Of a DNA stretch of 64,000 nucleotides, positions 1-11,297 are shown piece after piece. The DNA comes from Rallus limicola (lineage: Eukaryota > Chordata > Aves > Gruiformes > Rallidae): the NCBI GenBank assembly GCA_022605955.1, contig JAKCOZ010000005.1, positions 48,234,005-48,298,004 on the forward strand, written 5' to 3'. Under the pieces are notes generated by a model that was not told the origin of the DNA, did not search any database, and saw nothing but the letters and a program-made list of their open reading frames with translations. The translations under genes and the position numbers were made by a program. Numbering within the stretch: position 1 is the stretch's first letter; every line of letters begins with the position of its first letter.

Positions 1-727
1 CCTTGCTCTCCACCACAGCCATGCTGCCCCTCTCATTGTGGGACAGGAGCAGCTGCCAGCATGCAGATGGGGAAGGACACAGGAGAGCTGCTTGGAAATC
101 CCAGACTTCTAGAAGAGAGGGGATATCAACCAGGAAGTCAGGTCAAGAGCACATGGGAGAGCAGCTCATGTGCCTGGGATCAAGCAAACCTGCTGCAGTG
201 CACCCTGCAGATCAATCCCAATCCTGGGATGCTTTTTATTCCCCAGTAGGCAAGTGCTTGGTGCAGTAGTGAGATGCATGCTCTACAAGGCATCACTCCA
301 CGCTGCTGCTTGTCAGACACAGCGTGATGTTCCTCCTCTTGGCTGGGAACTGCCAGGGTGGGAGGCTTGTTTTGGCATTACGCCGGTGGATCGATATCAG
401 AGTATTGCTCTATTGATTCTAAGCTGAAAGCCTGCTGCCTGCCCTCCTTGCAGCCATGCACATCTTAATACACCATTTAATTGGTGTGCTACACAAAATT
501 GGTGTGCTTGCCTCCATGGGGGGGTTAGGGGGCTGCCATGGGGGAGATATGAACCTCTCATTTGGGAAACCGAATGGCACTGTGGTAACAGGGACAGCAG
601 CTCTGTGATGGGGATATATGTAGAATTTATCGGTGGCCCTGGCTGGTACATCCATCATGGCTGTCTATAGAGGCAACTGATTTCTGCCTACTCATGGGCT
701 TTGCATGTTGCCTTGTGTTTTGAAAAG
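1..727 (+). other. AMN intron (3' part)
   Basis: I find no frame here resembling the AMN ectodomain exon that should precede 728. The stretch ends with a pyrimidine-rich tract and AG at 726-727. It is read as the downstream part of an AMN intron with no recognised repeat. Confidence 0.6.
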
Positions 728-914
728 CCCAAGTACGCTGGTGTGCAGATGGCCATATCCAAGGTGCACAAAGCACAGACCTTCCTGGGAGTCATACCCC
801 GAAGCTCCACTCCCCTCATCCAAGTTGTGCTGATCGATGACGCAGCAGGAGCACAGACTGGCACCACAGCAGAGCAGCTGGCTGCAGACATCATGGAGGA
901 CATAGCACAGCACG
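728..914 (+). CDS. AMN: AMN exon: distal ectodomain
   Basis: The 187-nt exon starts after the acceptor TTTTGAAAAG and ends at CACG|GTAACA (phase 1). It encodes the membrane-distal half of the segment before the transmembrane helix. Motifs GVQMAISKV, IQVVLIDD and DIMEDIAQH align with human AMN. The exact acceptor is the least certain point: an AG six bases further in is also possible. Confidence 0.85.
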
Positions 915-3900
915 GTAACACTGCTGTCCTCCTCGGCGAGTCCCCCTGAGGTGCACCTAAAGGCACGGCTGCCCAGAGCTCCTTGTCCCCTGCCAGCAGC
1001 TCACGTGGCAACCCCACATCCTGGCTCTTTCACCAGCAGCTTGCTGTGACCCGAATCACCTGGGAATCAAGAGGCAGCTGGGGTGAAGCTCCCTGGGCTG
1101 AAAATTACTAAGGTCTCAGTTGAGTCCACCCACCTGTGTCTCACATCCCCACCCCCAGGGAAAGCTGATTAAGCAGGCGAGCAGTGCCAGACCAAGCTAC
1201 AGGCTCCCTCTGTGTGTCAGGATGCTGGGGCGGGGAGGCGGAAGTGTGTTGACCTGTCCAGTCATCACCCCTATTTCTTCCTGCTCTTTCCCAGGTGAAG
1301 CACTTGGCATTTCAAGTGGCAAAATGGAGGTGGCCACGGGCAGCACTTTCAGTGGGCAAGTGGGGAGCCATGTGTTGAGCAGGATCACAGCTGGGACTGT
1401 CTTGGGGCTACTCTCTGGTCTCCTGTTGCTTGGAGGGATCCTCTTTCTATACAGAAAGGGAAAGCTAAGGTAAGGATGAGGCTTCTGCCAGTAGCATGTT
1501 GCCAGGCTTCTTCTGCCTGGGGGCAGCTGTCATCCCAAGGCTGTCTTTCCAGCCAGCCTGATGGCATGGAGGCATGCAGGGCTGCCCACAGATCCCATGG
1601 TGGTGGACATGGCTGAGCAGTCTGCTATACCCCATGTTACTAGTTCATAGCATTGCATAATGGTTTAGGTTGGAAGGGACCTCAAAGCTCATCTAGTCCA
1701 AACCCCCTGCCGTGGGCAGGGACACCCTCCACTAGGCCAGGCTGCCCAAAACCCCATTCAACCTGGCCTTGAACACTGCCAGGGAGGGGCATCCACAGCT
1801 TTTCTGGGAAGCCTGTGCCAGGGCCTCACCGTCCTCACAGGGAAGGATTTCTTCCTGAAATCTAATCTAAATCTGTCCTGTTTTAGTTTAAAAGCATTGC
1901 TCTCATTGCTCCTCACAGTTTATTGGAGGTGATGTGGCCGAAAGGCACTTCTGTACTCTTGGACTGGTACTTGGCTGGGAGGAGTCATTTCTTGGTGCCA
2001 TATGGCATGATGCACTCTGGCAGGAGCAGGGCTGCTGTGGCTTGGTTGGAGTTCTGCTGGGGACATCTCCTGTTCCTTGCAACTGTTAGTTTGTAGTGCT
2101 GCTAGGGGCTGGAGGACTGACGCTGCCAGCAGCTAAGTAGAAATGGATCAAAATAATTCAAAGTGCTCATCCTGCAACTTTGCCACCACGAAAGGCAGTG
2201 ACAGCATCCAGGGGAAAATGCAGCTTCTGGTGCTTTAGTGGCTCATGCTGTGTGGAGGGCAGTGTGCCAATCCCAGGGGAAGAATGGTGAGATGCACAGC
2301 ACCCCACTGCACTGCAGCTGGGACCTGCTCAGTAATGCCCCTTTTCCATCAACTTTTCCTCTCACATCTTGAAGATGGGCTCCAACATTGAATAGGGCAT
2401 CCTAGCAGTGCCCACAGCAGGTGCTTGGGGCACCCACCTCTGCTCCTTGTTTGTGCACCCACCTTCACATGGAGGGTTTTGCCAGGATTGTTGGTGGACA
2501 TCTTTGTGTCTGAGGCTGTCTGCTGAGCTGCTACAGCTCATCCCACCTGCCTGACTGTGGGCAAGTGGGACGGACCCTACATGTTTTATAACCAGGGGAT
2601 TGCTTAAATTTGCACTGATGTCTCCCAGGGGATGCTGAGCTCCTCAGTGATTGGGCTGGTCACATCACAGGCTCACAAGTAAGGTTGCTTCTTCCCTCCT
2701 GGTTCCTCTGCTGGGGTTTTCTCACTGCACAGCAGTGGCTGTGGCCAGGGATGCCTGCCCTGCCACTTGGCACGTGCTGACATGACATTTCCTAGCAATA
2801 AACCTGGGCCTTCATTTAATTTCTAAATAAAACTCCCAGCCCCATAATTGCTACTTGATGATTTATCTTCCCCTGACACTTCTTTGGATGCTGGACAGGC
2901 CTTTGAAATCAGCTCCGGCAGCAGCAGGAGGGAAGTTTGTGTAGCTACAGGAGACAGAGTTGAACCTGAGCCCAGGCCACGTCCCCGGCCGACCCACTCC
3001 TGCTGCATGTCCCTGGGTGGCTCCAGGGCAAGTTCCGCTTTGGGCAGTGCTGCTGAGCATCAGGGGGGCATCTGACACTGGCAAGGGATGCTCCAAATCA
3101 GACAGGTGGCTCTGGGAGCCTGCAGAGGATGTCTCCATGCAGCAGAGCTGTCCTGACCGCCATCTAACCTGTGAATTCAGCTTGTTTCCAGCAAGAAGGG
3201 CCTGGCACAGCCTCCCTATGGACAGTGCAGCTCCTCCGATTGCCTACATAGAGCCTATGCCAGGGCCACCACAGTGTTTAGGTACTGGGGGGCTCTCAGG
3301 ACCTGAGGTGATGTGTGAAGACCCACTGCTGAGCCCGCCCGCAGCAGGTGCCTGGTGCAGGGGGTGATGCTGGGTGATTGGGACCCTTAGGACAGGAGTA
3401 ATGGAGAAAATACTAAAAGCAGTGATGGTGATTAAGATGATAAAATGATAACACGATAAAAGTAACGATAAAAGTAATTAGTGCTTGTTGAGATTGCAGA
3501 GGGAACAGGTGTCAGTTCTGTGGCAATTCATTTTAGGCCACGGGGGAAGAGCGGTGGCTCCAAAGCGAAGCTGAAGCTGGGGTTGTCTGCTTCTGGCAAA
3601 CTCTTCCCTCCGGGATGCAGGTCCCAACCATTAGGGCTTAATGGTTTCTGCTGGATAGGGCAGCTTTTTCCTGGGAAAGGGTATAACCTGTTTTCAAAGA
3701 CAGCCTGACACCTTGCCCCGGTGTTTCCCATCCACCTCTTGAAGATGCAGTGTTTCAGGTAGGGGAGTTTCTGACATGGGTGGGATGTGGGTGGGTGATG
3801 CCCAGGTCTCTCCCCAGGCTGCCTGCCCTGCGCATTCCCCGGCCCTGGGATGGAGGAGCAGAGGAGCAGACGTCCCCTGAGTTGGCCAGTGTCAAAGGCT

Positions 3901-4150
3901 TCGACAACCCCATATTTGATGTGGTGAGTCACTGCTGTCCAGGGCTGCTCAGGGCTGTGGGCAGGGTGTACATCTAAAGACGTGATTGTCCGTGTCTCCC
4001 CTTGTCCATCTGCTGCTTTTCCTTCCCTTACTGCTGCAGGAGCCCCTGAGCATTGGTGCTGGAGGAGAGCCACCACAGGAGGTGCCTCCCAAAGACCATC
4101 ATGTCTTCTACCTCAACCCTCTGTATGATGCGCGTGAGACAGAGACCTGA
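728..4150 (+). CDS. AMN: AMN (amnionless), C-terminal part, four coding exons
   Basis: Amnionless is a type I membrane protein that anchors cubilin at the apical membrane of kidney and gut epithelium and drives its transport and endocytosis (cubam receptor). Seen here: exons 728-914, 1295-1469, 3818-3923 and 4040-4150 join in phase (1, 2, 0) to give 192 codons plus stop. They encode the last ectodomain segment (GVQMAISKV and IQVVLIDD, resembling human LQVAVSKV and IQVVLVEN), one hydrophobic helix followed by YRKGKLR, then a tail with GFDNPIFDV and YLNPLYD. The human protein is about 450 residues in about 12 exons, so the signal peptide and most of the ectodomain lie off the left edge. The next gene, CDC42BPB, is convergent, as in human. 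Assignment rests on recalled family sequence; confidence is high because ectodomain, helix, both motifs and synteny agree. Confidence 0.93.
915..1294 (+). other. AMN intron
   Basis: Intron of 380 nt with donor GTAACA and acceptor TTTCCCAG. Nothing else is recognised in it. Confidence 0.75.
1295..1469 (+). CDS. AMN: AMN exon: juxtamembrane and transmembrane helix
   Basis: The 175-nt exon enters in phase 1 and leaves in phase 2 at AAGCTAAG|GTAAGG. It encodes a short juxtamembrane stretch (GEALGISSG, human GEALGVLEA) and then a hydrophobic segment rich in Leu and Gly, followed by YRKGKLR as a positive stop-transfer signal. This fixes the topology: ectodomain before it, cytosolic tail after it. 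Confidence 0.93.
1470..3817 (+). other. AMN intron with CR1 copy
   Basis: Intron of 2348 nt. It holds a CR1 fragment at 1645-1925. Open frames at 2960-3367 and 3481-3708 show no family motif and are taken as chance frames in GC-rich sequence. Confidence 0.7.
1645..1925 (-). mobile_element. CR1 LINE fragment (3' end)
   Basis: On the + strand it reads GGTTTAGGTTGGAAGGGAC, then a CCTGCCGTGGGCAGGGACA-type block and TTTCTTCCTGAAATCTAATCT. This is the reverse complement of the 3' untranslated end of chicken repeat 1 (CR1). The copy is 5'-truncated and many substitutions away from the family type. It is antisense to AMN. Confidence 0.9.
3818..3923 (+). CDS. AMN: AMN exon: cytoplasmic tail, first NPXF motif
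   Basis: The 106-nt exon runs from the acceptor TCTCCCCAG to the donor GTG|GTGAGT. It encodes a Pro/Glu-rich tail ending in GFDNPIFDV. FXNPXF motifs bind the PTB domains of Dab2 and ARH and bring cubam into coated pits; the human counterpart is FRNPVF. The frame is phase 2 in, phase 0 out. Confidence 0.93.
4040..4150 (+). CDS. AMN: AMN last coding exon: second NPX(F/Y) motif and stop
   Basis: The exon follows the acceptor CTGCTGCAG, has 36 sense codons and ends in TGA at 4148-4150. It carries VFYLNPLYD, the position of the second motif (human FVNPLF). Here the final aromatic is Tyr, so it reads as a classic NPXY rather than NPXF. Confidence 0.93.
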   Translation, partial: EPLSIGAGGEPPQEVPPKDHHVFYLNPLYDARETET

Positions 4151-4295
4151 TGGCATGGCCTCATGCTGGGAGCTGCCACCTCCCCGGGGACACCGCCACT
4201 TCTCCAGCCCTCACAGCTCCTCATATCCCTCCTGGTGGGATCTAAACTACCAGGAAGCAGATCCCACCTGAATAAAAGTGTCCACATGGTGAAAG
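4151..4295 (+). other. AMN: AMN 3' UTR
   Basis: Short UTR of about 140 nt from the TGA to just past the AATAAA at 4271-4276. The end is estimated from the usual 10-30 nt between signal and cleavage. A run of about 20 T follows at 4378-4397. Confidence 0.7.
4271..4276 (+). terminator. AMN polyadenylation signal AATAAA
   Basis: Perfect AATAAA 121 nt after the AMN stop codon, in the right strand and place for the 3' end of AMN. Confidence 0.8.
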
Positions 4296-5124
4296 CCATA
4301 AGGGTTCAGCTGTGCAGCCATGACCTTCTTGGAGTTGCTTCTGGGATTAAAAATGTATTTTGTAGGTATTTTATCCTTTTTTTTTTTTTTTTTTTTTGAC
4401 AGTTAAACATTGAGATTTGTGTCTCAGGTGATACCTGGGGAAGTTGGCACCTAACTTAGCACCCTGCTCTTTAGCCAGCACTGTGGAATTGCCCAGGGCA
4501 CACAGCAGGTTGCAGGATGCATCCCTGGATGCATAATGGAAATTCAGTGCTTAAATTAATTTCAAAAGGTGCCCCAGAGCCTCCAGAGCTTGGACCCGTT
4601 AGTTGGGGTTGAAAGGAAATTATTTTGCTTTCTAGCAGCGTGCTTGGTGCCAGGGGACCTCTGCATGGGGTCACCCATTCTGGGACCTTACTCCCATCCC
4701 CTAGGTGCTGGCACAGGGCTCCATCCCCAGCAAACATTTCCCTCCCTGTCCCTCGGGGAGCTGCCTGAGCCTGTCTCTCCCCTGTGCCTGGGCTGATGGC
4801 TACAGGACCCTCTTGGTCCCACCTGGGGATTTCCACGTGATTCCCCACAGCAAAAGAGTGCATGTTCTCACAGTATGTGAGGAAAGAGGATCCACACCAG
4901 TGCCTGGGGTCCCCAGGCAGGGGTCAGCCAGGAACCCGATGGCTGGGGACAGTTGCTCTGACCCATCTCTAGTGAGGATCAGGGCAGTGATGGCACTGAG
5001 GGGCCTTGTTAGCTGTGATGTTTGCGACCTGGCATGTGTCAGATACCTTCAGCTGCCTGCAATGTCAGGCTGTGCTTCATCACGAGAGCAAGTCTGATGG
5101 GTGAGGCTGAAATTATGGAGATGT

Positions 5125-5142
5125 ATGCAAATTTATGCAAAT
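5125..5142 (+). promoter_or_regulatory. Tandem ATGCAAAT octamers
   Basis: Two perfect ATGCAAAT octamers start at 5125 and 5135, ten bases apart. This is the consensus for POU (Oct) factors. Spacing of one helical turn is suggestive, but function is only inferred. Confidence 0.35.
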
Positions 5143-5698
5143 TTACACTCTGCTGGGTTTTCAGTAGGGCTTGTTGGCATATTCCATAAGGAAGCAGCTA
5201 TTTTAAGTTTATTATATTTTGTTCTAGTCTCTGGAAGACATAATCCCTTCTCAAAGGCCTAGGAATTCATCATTAGGTGCATCAGAACCCTGACGAAGGG
5301 TGCCGGGCAATGTGTGGGGATGAGACTGGCACAGCTGCCCCCTTTCAGGCAGAGACCTCTGGCACCAGGCAGTGTGAGTGGGCAGGACACACAACATGAA
5401 CAGCCAGGACACAAGGCCATCTCCAGGCCCTGGTCACTACCACAGCATTGTGAGCCAGGGCGGAGCCAGGGCTGAGGAGTAGGGATTTCACTGTGCACAT
5501 CTCTCCTGAGAGTGCCCCTCTGACAGTGCAGGGGTGAAAGCCAAGGTGCCCAGGCAGGAGCTTCAGCTGCAGCTGTCAGCATGGTGCTGAACAAGCCAGG
5601 CACCAGCTGGGTCAGGAATGCAGAGGAAGCCATTGGCTGCTGTAGGCAGTGGCTGACCCTGGCAGGTTGGGAATACCCCATGGTTCCACAACAAGTGT

Positions 5699-5754
5699 AT
5701 CTCTGTGAAAAGCAGTGACCCAACACATCTCTGTGGAGAGCAGTGACCCAACAC
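5699..5754. repeat. 28-bp tandem duplication
   Basis: Two adjacent 28-bp units (5699-5726 and 5727-5754), each ending AGCAGTGACCCAACAC or close to it, differ at two positions. It looks like a recent local duplication with no coding role seen. Confidence 0.85.
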
Positions 5755-6569
5755 AGAGTCATCCCCGTGATATGAACCCAAGGGAGATCCCACACACTCC
5801 CCAAGCCCTCATCCAGACATTACGAGGCCAGGGGGCTGGTGCAGAGTAGTCGGTGTTTGCAGTGCTTGCCGGTGAGGTGCGGTGGGGTGCTGGTGCCGTG
5901 ATGTTACCATGGTGCCTGCCAGAGCGACCGCAGCATCTGCAGGCTGGGTCTTGCTGTGGAGGGGGAGTATTTGCATCCATACAGGTGTTTTACTTGCTGC
6001 CTATGAGAGTCTGTTTGTGCTCTTTTCCCCATTCAGTTGGTTCGTTGTGACTGTCTGAAGCTCCTCTAGCTTACAAGCTTTTATCTACACATGATTTATT
6101 TTTCTCTGGCCAAGGGTGATGCAGTACTGCACACTGGAGGCCAATGCAGCAGGGAGTGGGCTCAGGGCCACTCCCTATGAGCTCCTTGCTGCTCACCTCA
6201 ACATGAAACACTCCCCTCCCTCTGCTGTTTCTGGGCCCCTCTCCCCAGAATCATGAGGTGTCTCTGTGGCTGCATCCCCTGATGTCTGCTAAAGCCAGGA
6301 GGCAAGAGCATCCTATGGCTGCATGCTGAAGGAGTGAAAATACTACCCAGCAGCAGCAAGGATGATTGTGCAAGATGGTGGCAGGATAGTCTGGGAGAAC
6401 ACCAGCTCTCCATGCTGCCTGGGCACGTGGGGATTACAGCATGAGCCCTGAGCAGGCATGTGCCATGCGGTGGGATGGCTCAGGGGATCTGCAGCTGACT
6501 GCACAGCCAGCACAGAGGGAGGCTGGCTGCCCTGCAGCACGGATCACTGCCCAGTAACACCTCTGTATT

Positions 6570-6760
6570 GGGGTGTATGGATTTGCTGCTGGCGAGGCTT
6601 CATTTTTAAAATGCATTAGCAGCTCGAGGTCACTTACAATAGAGGCTTTAATTAAAGTAGAGATCAATTTTTGTCAGCGCGCTAGCAGAGCACATTCTGT
6701 ACTTTTCCTTCAGGAGCCCCGTTCGCTCGCTCGTAGGGAAAGCGTAGCAGGGAGGGGGGA
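6570..6760. promoter_or_regulatory. Possible conserved non-coding element
   Basis: AT-rich, homeodomain-like words (TTTAATTAAA, GCATTAGC) lie next to CpG-bearing words (CAGCGCGCTAGC, GCTCGCTCG) in otherwise ordinary sequence. This composition is typical of vertebrate enhancers, but I have no alignment. It is a low-confidence pointer only. Confidence 0.2.
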
Positions 6761-7085
6761 GCTCTGCAGAAAAAAACACGCTCCACAGTTTGTGATGTTG
6801 GAGGCCAACAGCTGCCAGAAATCCAGCTGTATCCACGATCACCGCCCTGCGCAGCGGTGCGCACAGGCAGCCTGCGGTGCAGGCAGGGTAACGCAACAGG
6901 TTTTGGTACGTGAGGGTCTCTCCTGGGATCCTGTCTAAACAAGGAAGTTCATTCGCAGGCATCTTCGGTAAGCAGCGCATTAGATGGGTGGTTTATGTCG
7001 GTGAGGCTGTGCGCAGCATGGCCGGGCACCTGATGGCTTTGTTTTGCTCCTGGTCCTGAGAGTCAAGGGTCCCCCGCTGTGACAG

Positions 7086-7106
7086 ACTAATGCAAAATGC
7101 ATTAGT
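7086..7106. repeat. 9-bp perfect inverted repeat with POU/homeodomain words
   Basis: Arms ACTAATGCA and TGCATTAGT are exact reverse complements with a 3-nt AAA spacer. Each arm holds TAAT and TGCA words, so it could bind a dimer of POU or homeodomain factors. Function is inferred. Confidence 0.4.
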
Positions 7107-9880
7107 GTTAATGGCAAGACCTCAGGAGTCCTTGCTTCCCCCAGCCTTCATAAACAACCTGCAGCAACCTGCATGCTCTTAGCGGACACCAACTCACAGC
7201 GTTGTACCTTCCCTCTGTGTGTTACAGCTTCTCAAGGAAGTTGTGCCTATCTGGGGCTGGGCAGGAGCAGTGCTCAAAATACCTCTGAGCCTATGAACCA
7301 GCTTGGTCCAATGCATTTTTTTGAGTATGTTTTTTTTCTAGCAGGAGGTACCGGCAGCAGAAGGGGGGAGATTTGGCAGGAGCCAGCTGAGGCACTGCGG
7401 GATGGCAGCAGAGCTGTGTCCATCTCCACTAGACACAGAGCTCTGCGCTGCTCTTCCTCATGGGACTGAAGAGCAGGGACTCCAAAAGAAACTGGAAAGC
7501 AGAAGATGCTGCAAAAAAAATTCTGAGGGCTTTATCTGTGAGAAAACAACCGATAAAGCTGCACAAACCTGTATGGTCAGGTGACAACAAAGTGCTGCAG
7601 CTTATCGGGGAGCAGGAAAAACATTTGCTGCAAGAATGGGGAACCGGCTGATTCCTGAGTTCATGTTCCTCCTCTGGCTGGAGCGCAGCACTGCAGCTCT
7701 TGCTTGCTGAACACGTCCTGCTGTCTTCTGCTCCTGTCCTCAGCTAACCCCACCAGCATCACTAGTCTGAGCATCGCTTGCCACTGGGACACGCTCTACC
7801 CGTGTTTGGCTTTCCCTGGCGTCTCGCAACAGGCGTGCTGCTGACGTCCAGTCCCACCGTCAACCCACGTCCCTCACACAGGAGGGCTTTACAAGGGAGC
7901 TCTGAGGTAACGCTGGCTCTTTCCGAGCACTGCATCTTCCCTCCTGCCTCCCTGATGTGGTGGTACCTGTGCCATAGCATCCCCCTCCCCTGGCCCAGAG
8001 CCCCTCTGTCCTGTCATTGGTGAGGCCAAGGCCATGGGGCAGCAGTTCAGTCTGCAGGAAAGCAACTGCTCTGTGCTGGGCCAGGGCAGCAGCAGCTGCA
8101 GCAGCTCTTGCTCCACATGCTTCGAGGAGCCCAAGGCTGCCCAGGAGGGATGTCAGAGAAGTAGGGGAGGAACCCACATTTACAGGGGGTGAGGAGGCAG
8201 GAGGAGGTGGTCTAGACCTGCTGCCAGTGCAGTGAATGTAAGGGCTGGGAGGTGAAGGCTACCTTCCGGTACATTCTCCTCGCCCCTGCCTGCTGGAGCC
8301 GCTTCCTACAGAGTGGGGAGAGCACAAACTGGAACATGAGACACTCCACTAGCTCAGCATGTAAGAATATCCATTTTTCCTTTTCCTTTTAAATATAGGC
8401 TAAACGCTGCAGCAAGAGAAGGTTGGGCACGATGCGACACTTTCCTTCAGTTGTTACTTTGCTCAACTCTCCTAGGGGTGCAGGTCATCCCTTCCCTGCT
8501 TCTTGCTGCTTTAGGCCACCAGTGCCAGCCCTTCAGGTTTTTACCCACCTGCTTTCTCCCACGGATGCTGTGGAGAGCAGCGAGGGTGGCTGGATGTTCA
8601 TTTCTGTGCTGCTGCCCCCTCCCTGTGCCTCAGCTGTGTTAAACGCTGGCCTTGCAAACAGAGTGAGCATTCATACACAAACACCCCATCCCATGACCCC
8701 CCAGCAGACTGCACCCATTTAGGAAGCTGTTTGTCCTCAGCACACCCGTGCTGTTGACAGAGGTGCTGGCAGCTGGGTTTAAGCTCTTGGGTAACAAGTG
8801 ACCCCAGGACACATTCCTAACCACACAGCCTCCTGGGGCAGAGATCTGTGCTAGAAGTGACCACTGTGTTCTCATGAGTGGTACGCCCATCGCCCCTGGC
8901 TTCAGGTCCTGATGTAATTAGTGCCTGTGTGAAAACAAAATGGGCAGAGGAGCAGAGACCAAATTATCTCCATTCCTTGCATAACTCAATTCTGTATTTG
9001 CGGTACTAGACTGGTCGCCACCAGGGATAAGAAAGTGCACTCTCAGAGGAATATTTCTCATGGAGTCTTGAACGTCTGCATTTTGGAAAGTTCTCCTCAG
9101 GGCTTAGAAGGACTCTCTGGGTAACCAGCATCAGAGGCCTGTGGTGGAGGACCTGGGGAAGAGTTCTGCTTCACCAGACTTGGGGCAGGGGGGAGGGAAG
9201 AGTAATGTATTCATACTGAGCAATTAATTTATTTTTCTAGAAACGTTCTTCTGCTTAAATTATAACCAAGCCTTGGCACTGCTGAGTGCTATGATTTAAT
9301 ACCCCCGTAATTAAAGACTTTGTTGTCATCCGAAGTCCTCACTGCAGAGAGAAAAATCAGCTCAAGAGCAGTAGAAATGTTTTTTAAAAGTCAAAGGCTG
9401 ATTAGCACGACTACTTGTGAGAAGGCTTCCGGCACAGAGCCCTTACGCTCCTGCCAGCCATCACCCCCGTCCCCAGGGTAGAGTGAGCGTGTGCTTTCCC
9501 AAGCTGACCTGACCCAGCCTGCTGCCCTTGGCATGGTACGTTTGGGGTCAGGCAAGGACCATCAGGATCCAAAATACAAATCCAGGTCTTCCCTGTTAAC
9601 ACAGCCTGGAGTAAAACAGACGAGACAAACCAAGAAATAACCCAGGAGTGCTTGGGTACTCTGTAAGGGATGAAGGATGCTTTCTTTAGCCAGGACATGC
9701 AAGGGAAGATGCTGGTGCTGTTCTAGCTACAGTGAGCTCCACAGTGCTCAAACACCAGAGCACAAAGGAACTTTAAGGAAACCAATACCCCGAAGGAGGG
9801 GCTGTACCATTCTCGACCAACCTCTGAAGTGTCCTTGAGTGTCTCTTTGGGACTACTGCTCTGACAAGAAGTCAAAAGTC

Positions 9881-9886
9881 TTTATT
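9881..9886 (-). terminator. Distal polyadenylation signal, CDC42BPB
   Basis: TTTATT on the + strand, i.e. AATAAA on the - strand, about 1.99 kb past the stop codon. It is the farthest good candidate before the GC-rich intergenic sequence. Confidence 0.5.
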
Positions 9887-10268
9887 GTTTGACCACTTTA
9901 GATGCCTGAATAGGTCCTGCAGTCTCCTCATTCTGCTTCAGCTGTAAGGAAACAGCTGTAGGAGTAACTTAAAAATTAATTACTAGGGCCAGCGACTCAA
10001 TGAAATGACAACTCTAACCAAGAGCAGAGGTTTCAACACTGTATTCCAGCAAAAGGACTTTCACTGCTCCCAAACATGCATTTACGTGCAAAAACACACC
10101 CCTTCCTCACAGCATTCAGGGACAGAGCTTCAGAGTACCCCTCAGTTTTATATAAAACATCCCTGTGAACAAAGTGAATTTACCATGAAACTAAAGCACG
10201 TGTCAGCGGTAGACTGTTTTCACATGTCAAGACAGACGACTATTAACTTTAAAACCTCCCTCTTCTGC

Positions 10269-10274
10269 TTTATT
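10269..10274 (-). terminator. Alternative polyadenylation signal, CDC42BPB
   Basis: AATAAA on the - strand about 1.6 kb past the stop codon. A possible middle poly(A) site. Confidence 0.35.
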
Positions 10275-11291
10275 GACAGGTAAATTGTTCAAAAATGTTC
10301 TCACAATTCAATAATTACAAAGACTTAGACTTACATTAAAAAAAGTAAAAACCAGAAAACCCCCAAAGCAGTAGTGTCCGGCTCTAACCGAGCCCCTTGA
10401 TCAAGAGTCTGAGAAAAAGAGCAAGTACTGTCGAACACTTAACGTAACAGGATTAAATGTTGACTAGAACACTCAGTTTAAACTAAAGATAAGTGCACGT
10501 CCTATACAGTGTTTCAGAAAAGAACATTAGCCATTGGTATATCATTAGCCCATTTAAACCAAATTTTAAATAAGTGACATCCAACTGTCATAAAATTGGC
10601 ACAGAAGGCACACTAGTGTGACAATGACAAACTGGATATGCCAGCCACTGAATTAATTACAAGCTTTTAATGAAACATGGTCACAAATCTTTGATTACTA
10701 AATGTATAATACATGGAAGCATGAGATTAAATATACACGCAAAACATCACCACTGCACGTGGGCCATAGCAAAATATACAGGAGTGTGTTGTGCATTTTT
10801 CTACATGATCAATACTTGATTAATAATCATGGGGTCTTCATGCAGGTGAGGATACAATTAATGAGAAAAGCAGCACCCCCAGTTACACATCCTTCACGTT
10901 CCACTTTGGTAACCAGTAAAACAGACTGATGTTGTAGTGTGGTAGAGTCCCTTAGATCAAGCAGACTTTGAGGGCAGCGCATCCATGAGAAGGCTGGCTA
11001 GCTAAACAATGTAGTGTGTCCTTACACCAAAAAACCCAGGAGAAACAACTTCTCAGAAGGAGATACGCAGGAACTAGGAGTAATTTTTTTTTTTCACAGC
11101 AGTAATTAACGATATTTTAAAAGCCCTGACTAATGACTGATTGATGAGGACTAAAAAGCAGGGTATGGGAAAAGATAATTGGCAGTAGTCCTATGTACAA
11201 GACTAGAAAGTTGGTAGAAAGATAGAAAGAGTTACACAGCTGAATATGTAATGGCTAAATGAATTAAAAGGCCACAAAACTATAACCAACT

Positions 11292-11297
11292 TTTATT
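11292..11297 (-). terminator. Proximal polyadenylation signal, CDC42BPB
   Basis: AATAAA on the - strand about 575 nt past the stop codon. A possible short-UTR poly(A) site. Confidence 0.35.

Larger units (their letters stand above)
4296..9859. other. Intergenic region between convergent AMN and CDC42BPB
   Basis: About 5.6 kb. No frame here has a recognisable domain, and the longer ones are chance frames in GC-rich sequence. Items noted separately are the octamer pair at 5125, a 28-bp tandem duplication at 5699, a possible conserved element near 6570 and a palindrome at 7086. No CR1 copy or RNA gene was recognised. Confidence 0.6.

Noticed and set aside
2960..3367. + strand open frame of 135 codons inside the AMN intron
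   Set aside because: AMN exons on either side join in frame without it and it matches nothing known in the family.
8017..8235. + strand open frame with an Ala run
   Set aside because: The Ala run comes from a GCAGCAGCAGCTGCAGCAG simple repeat; no start context, splice sites or family motif.
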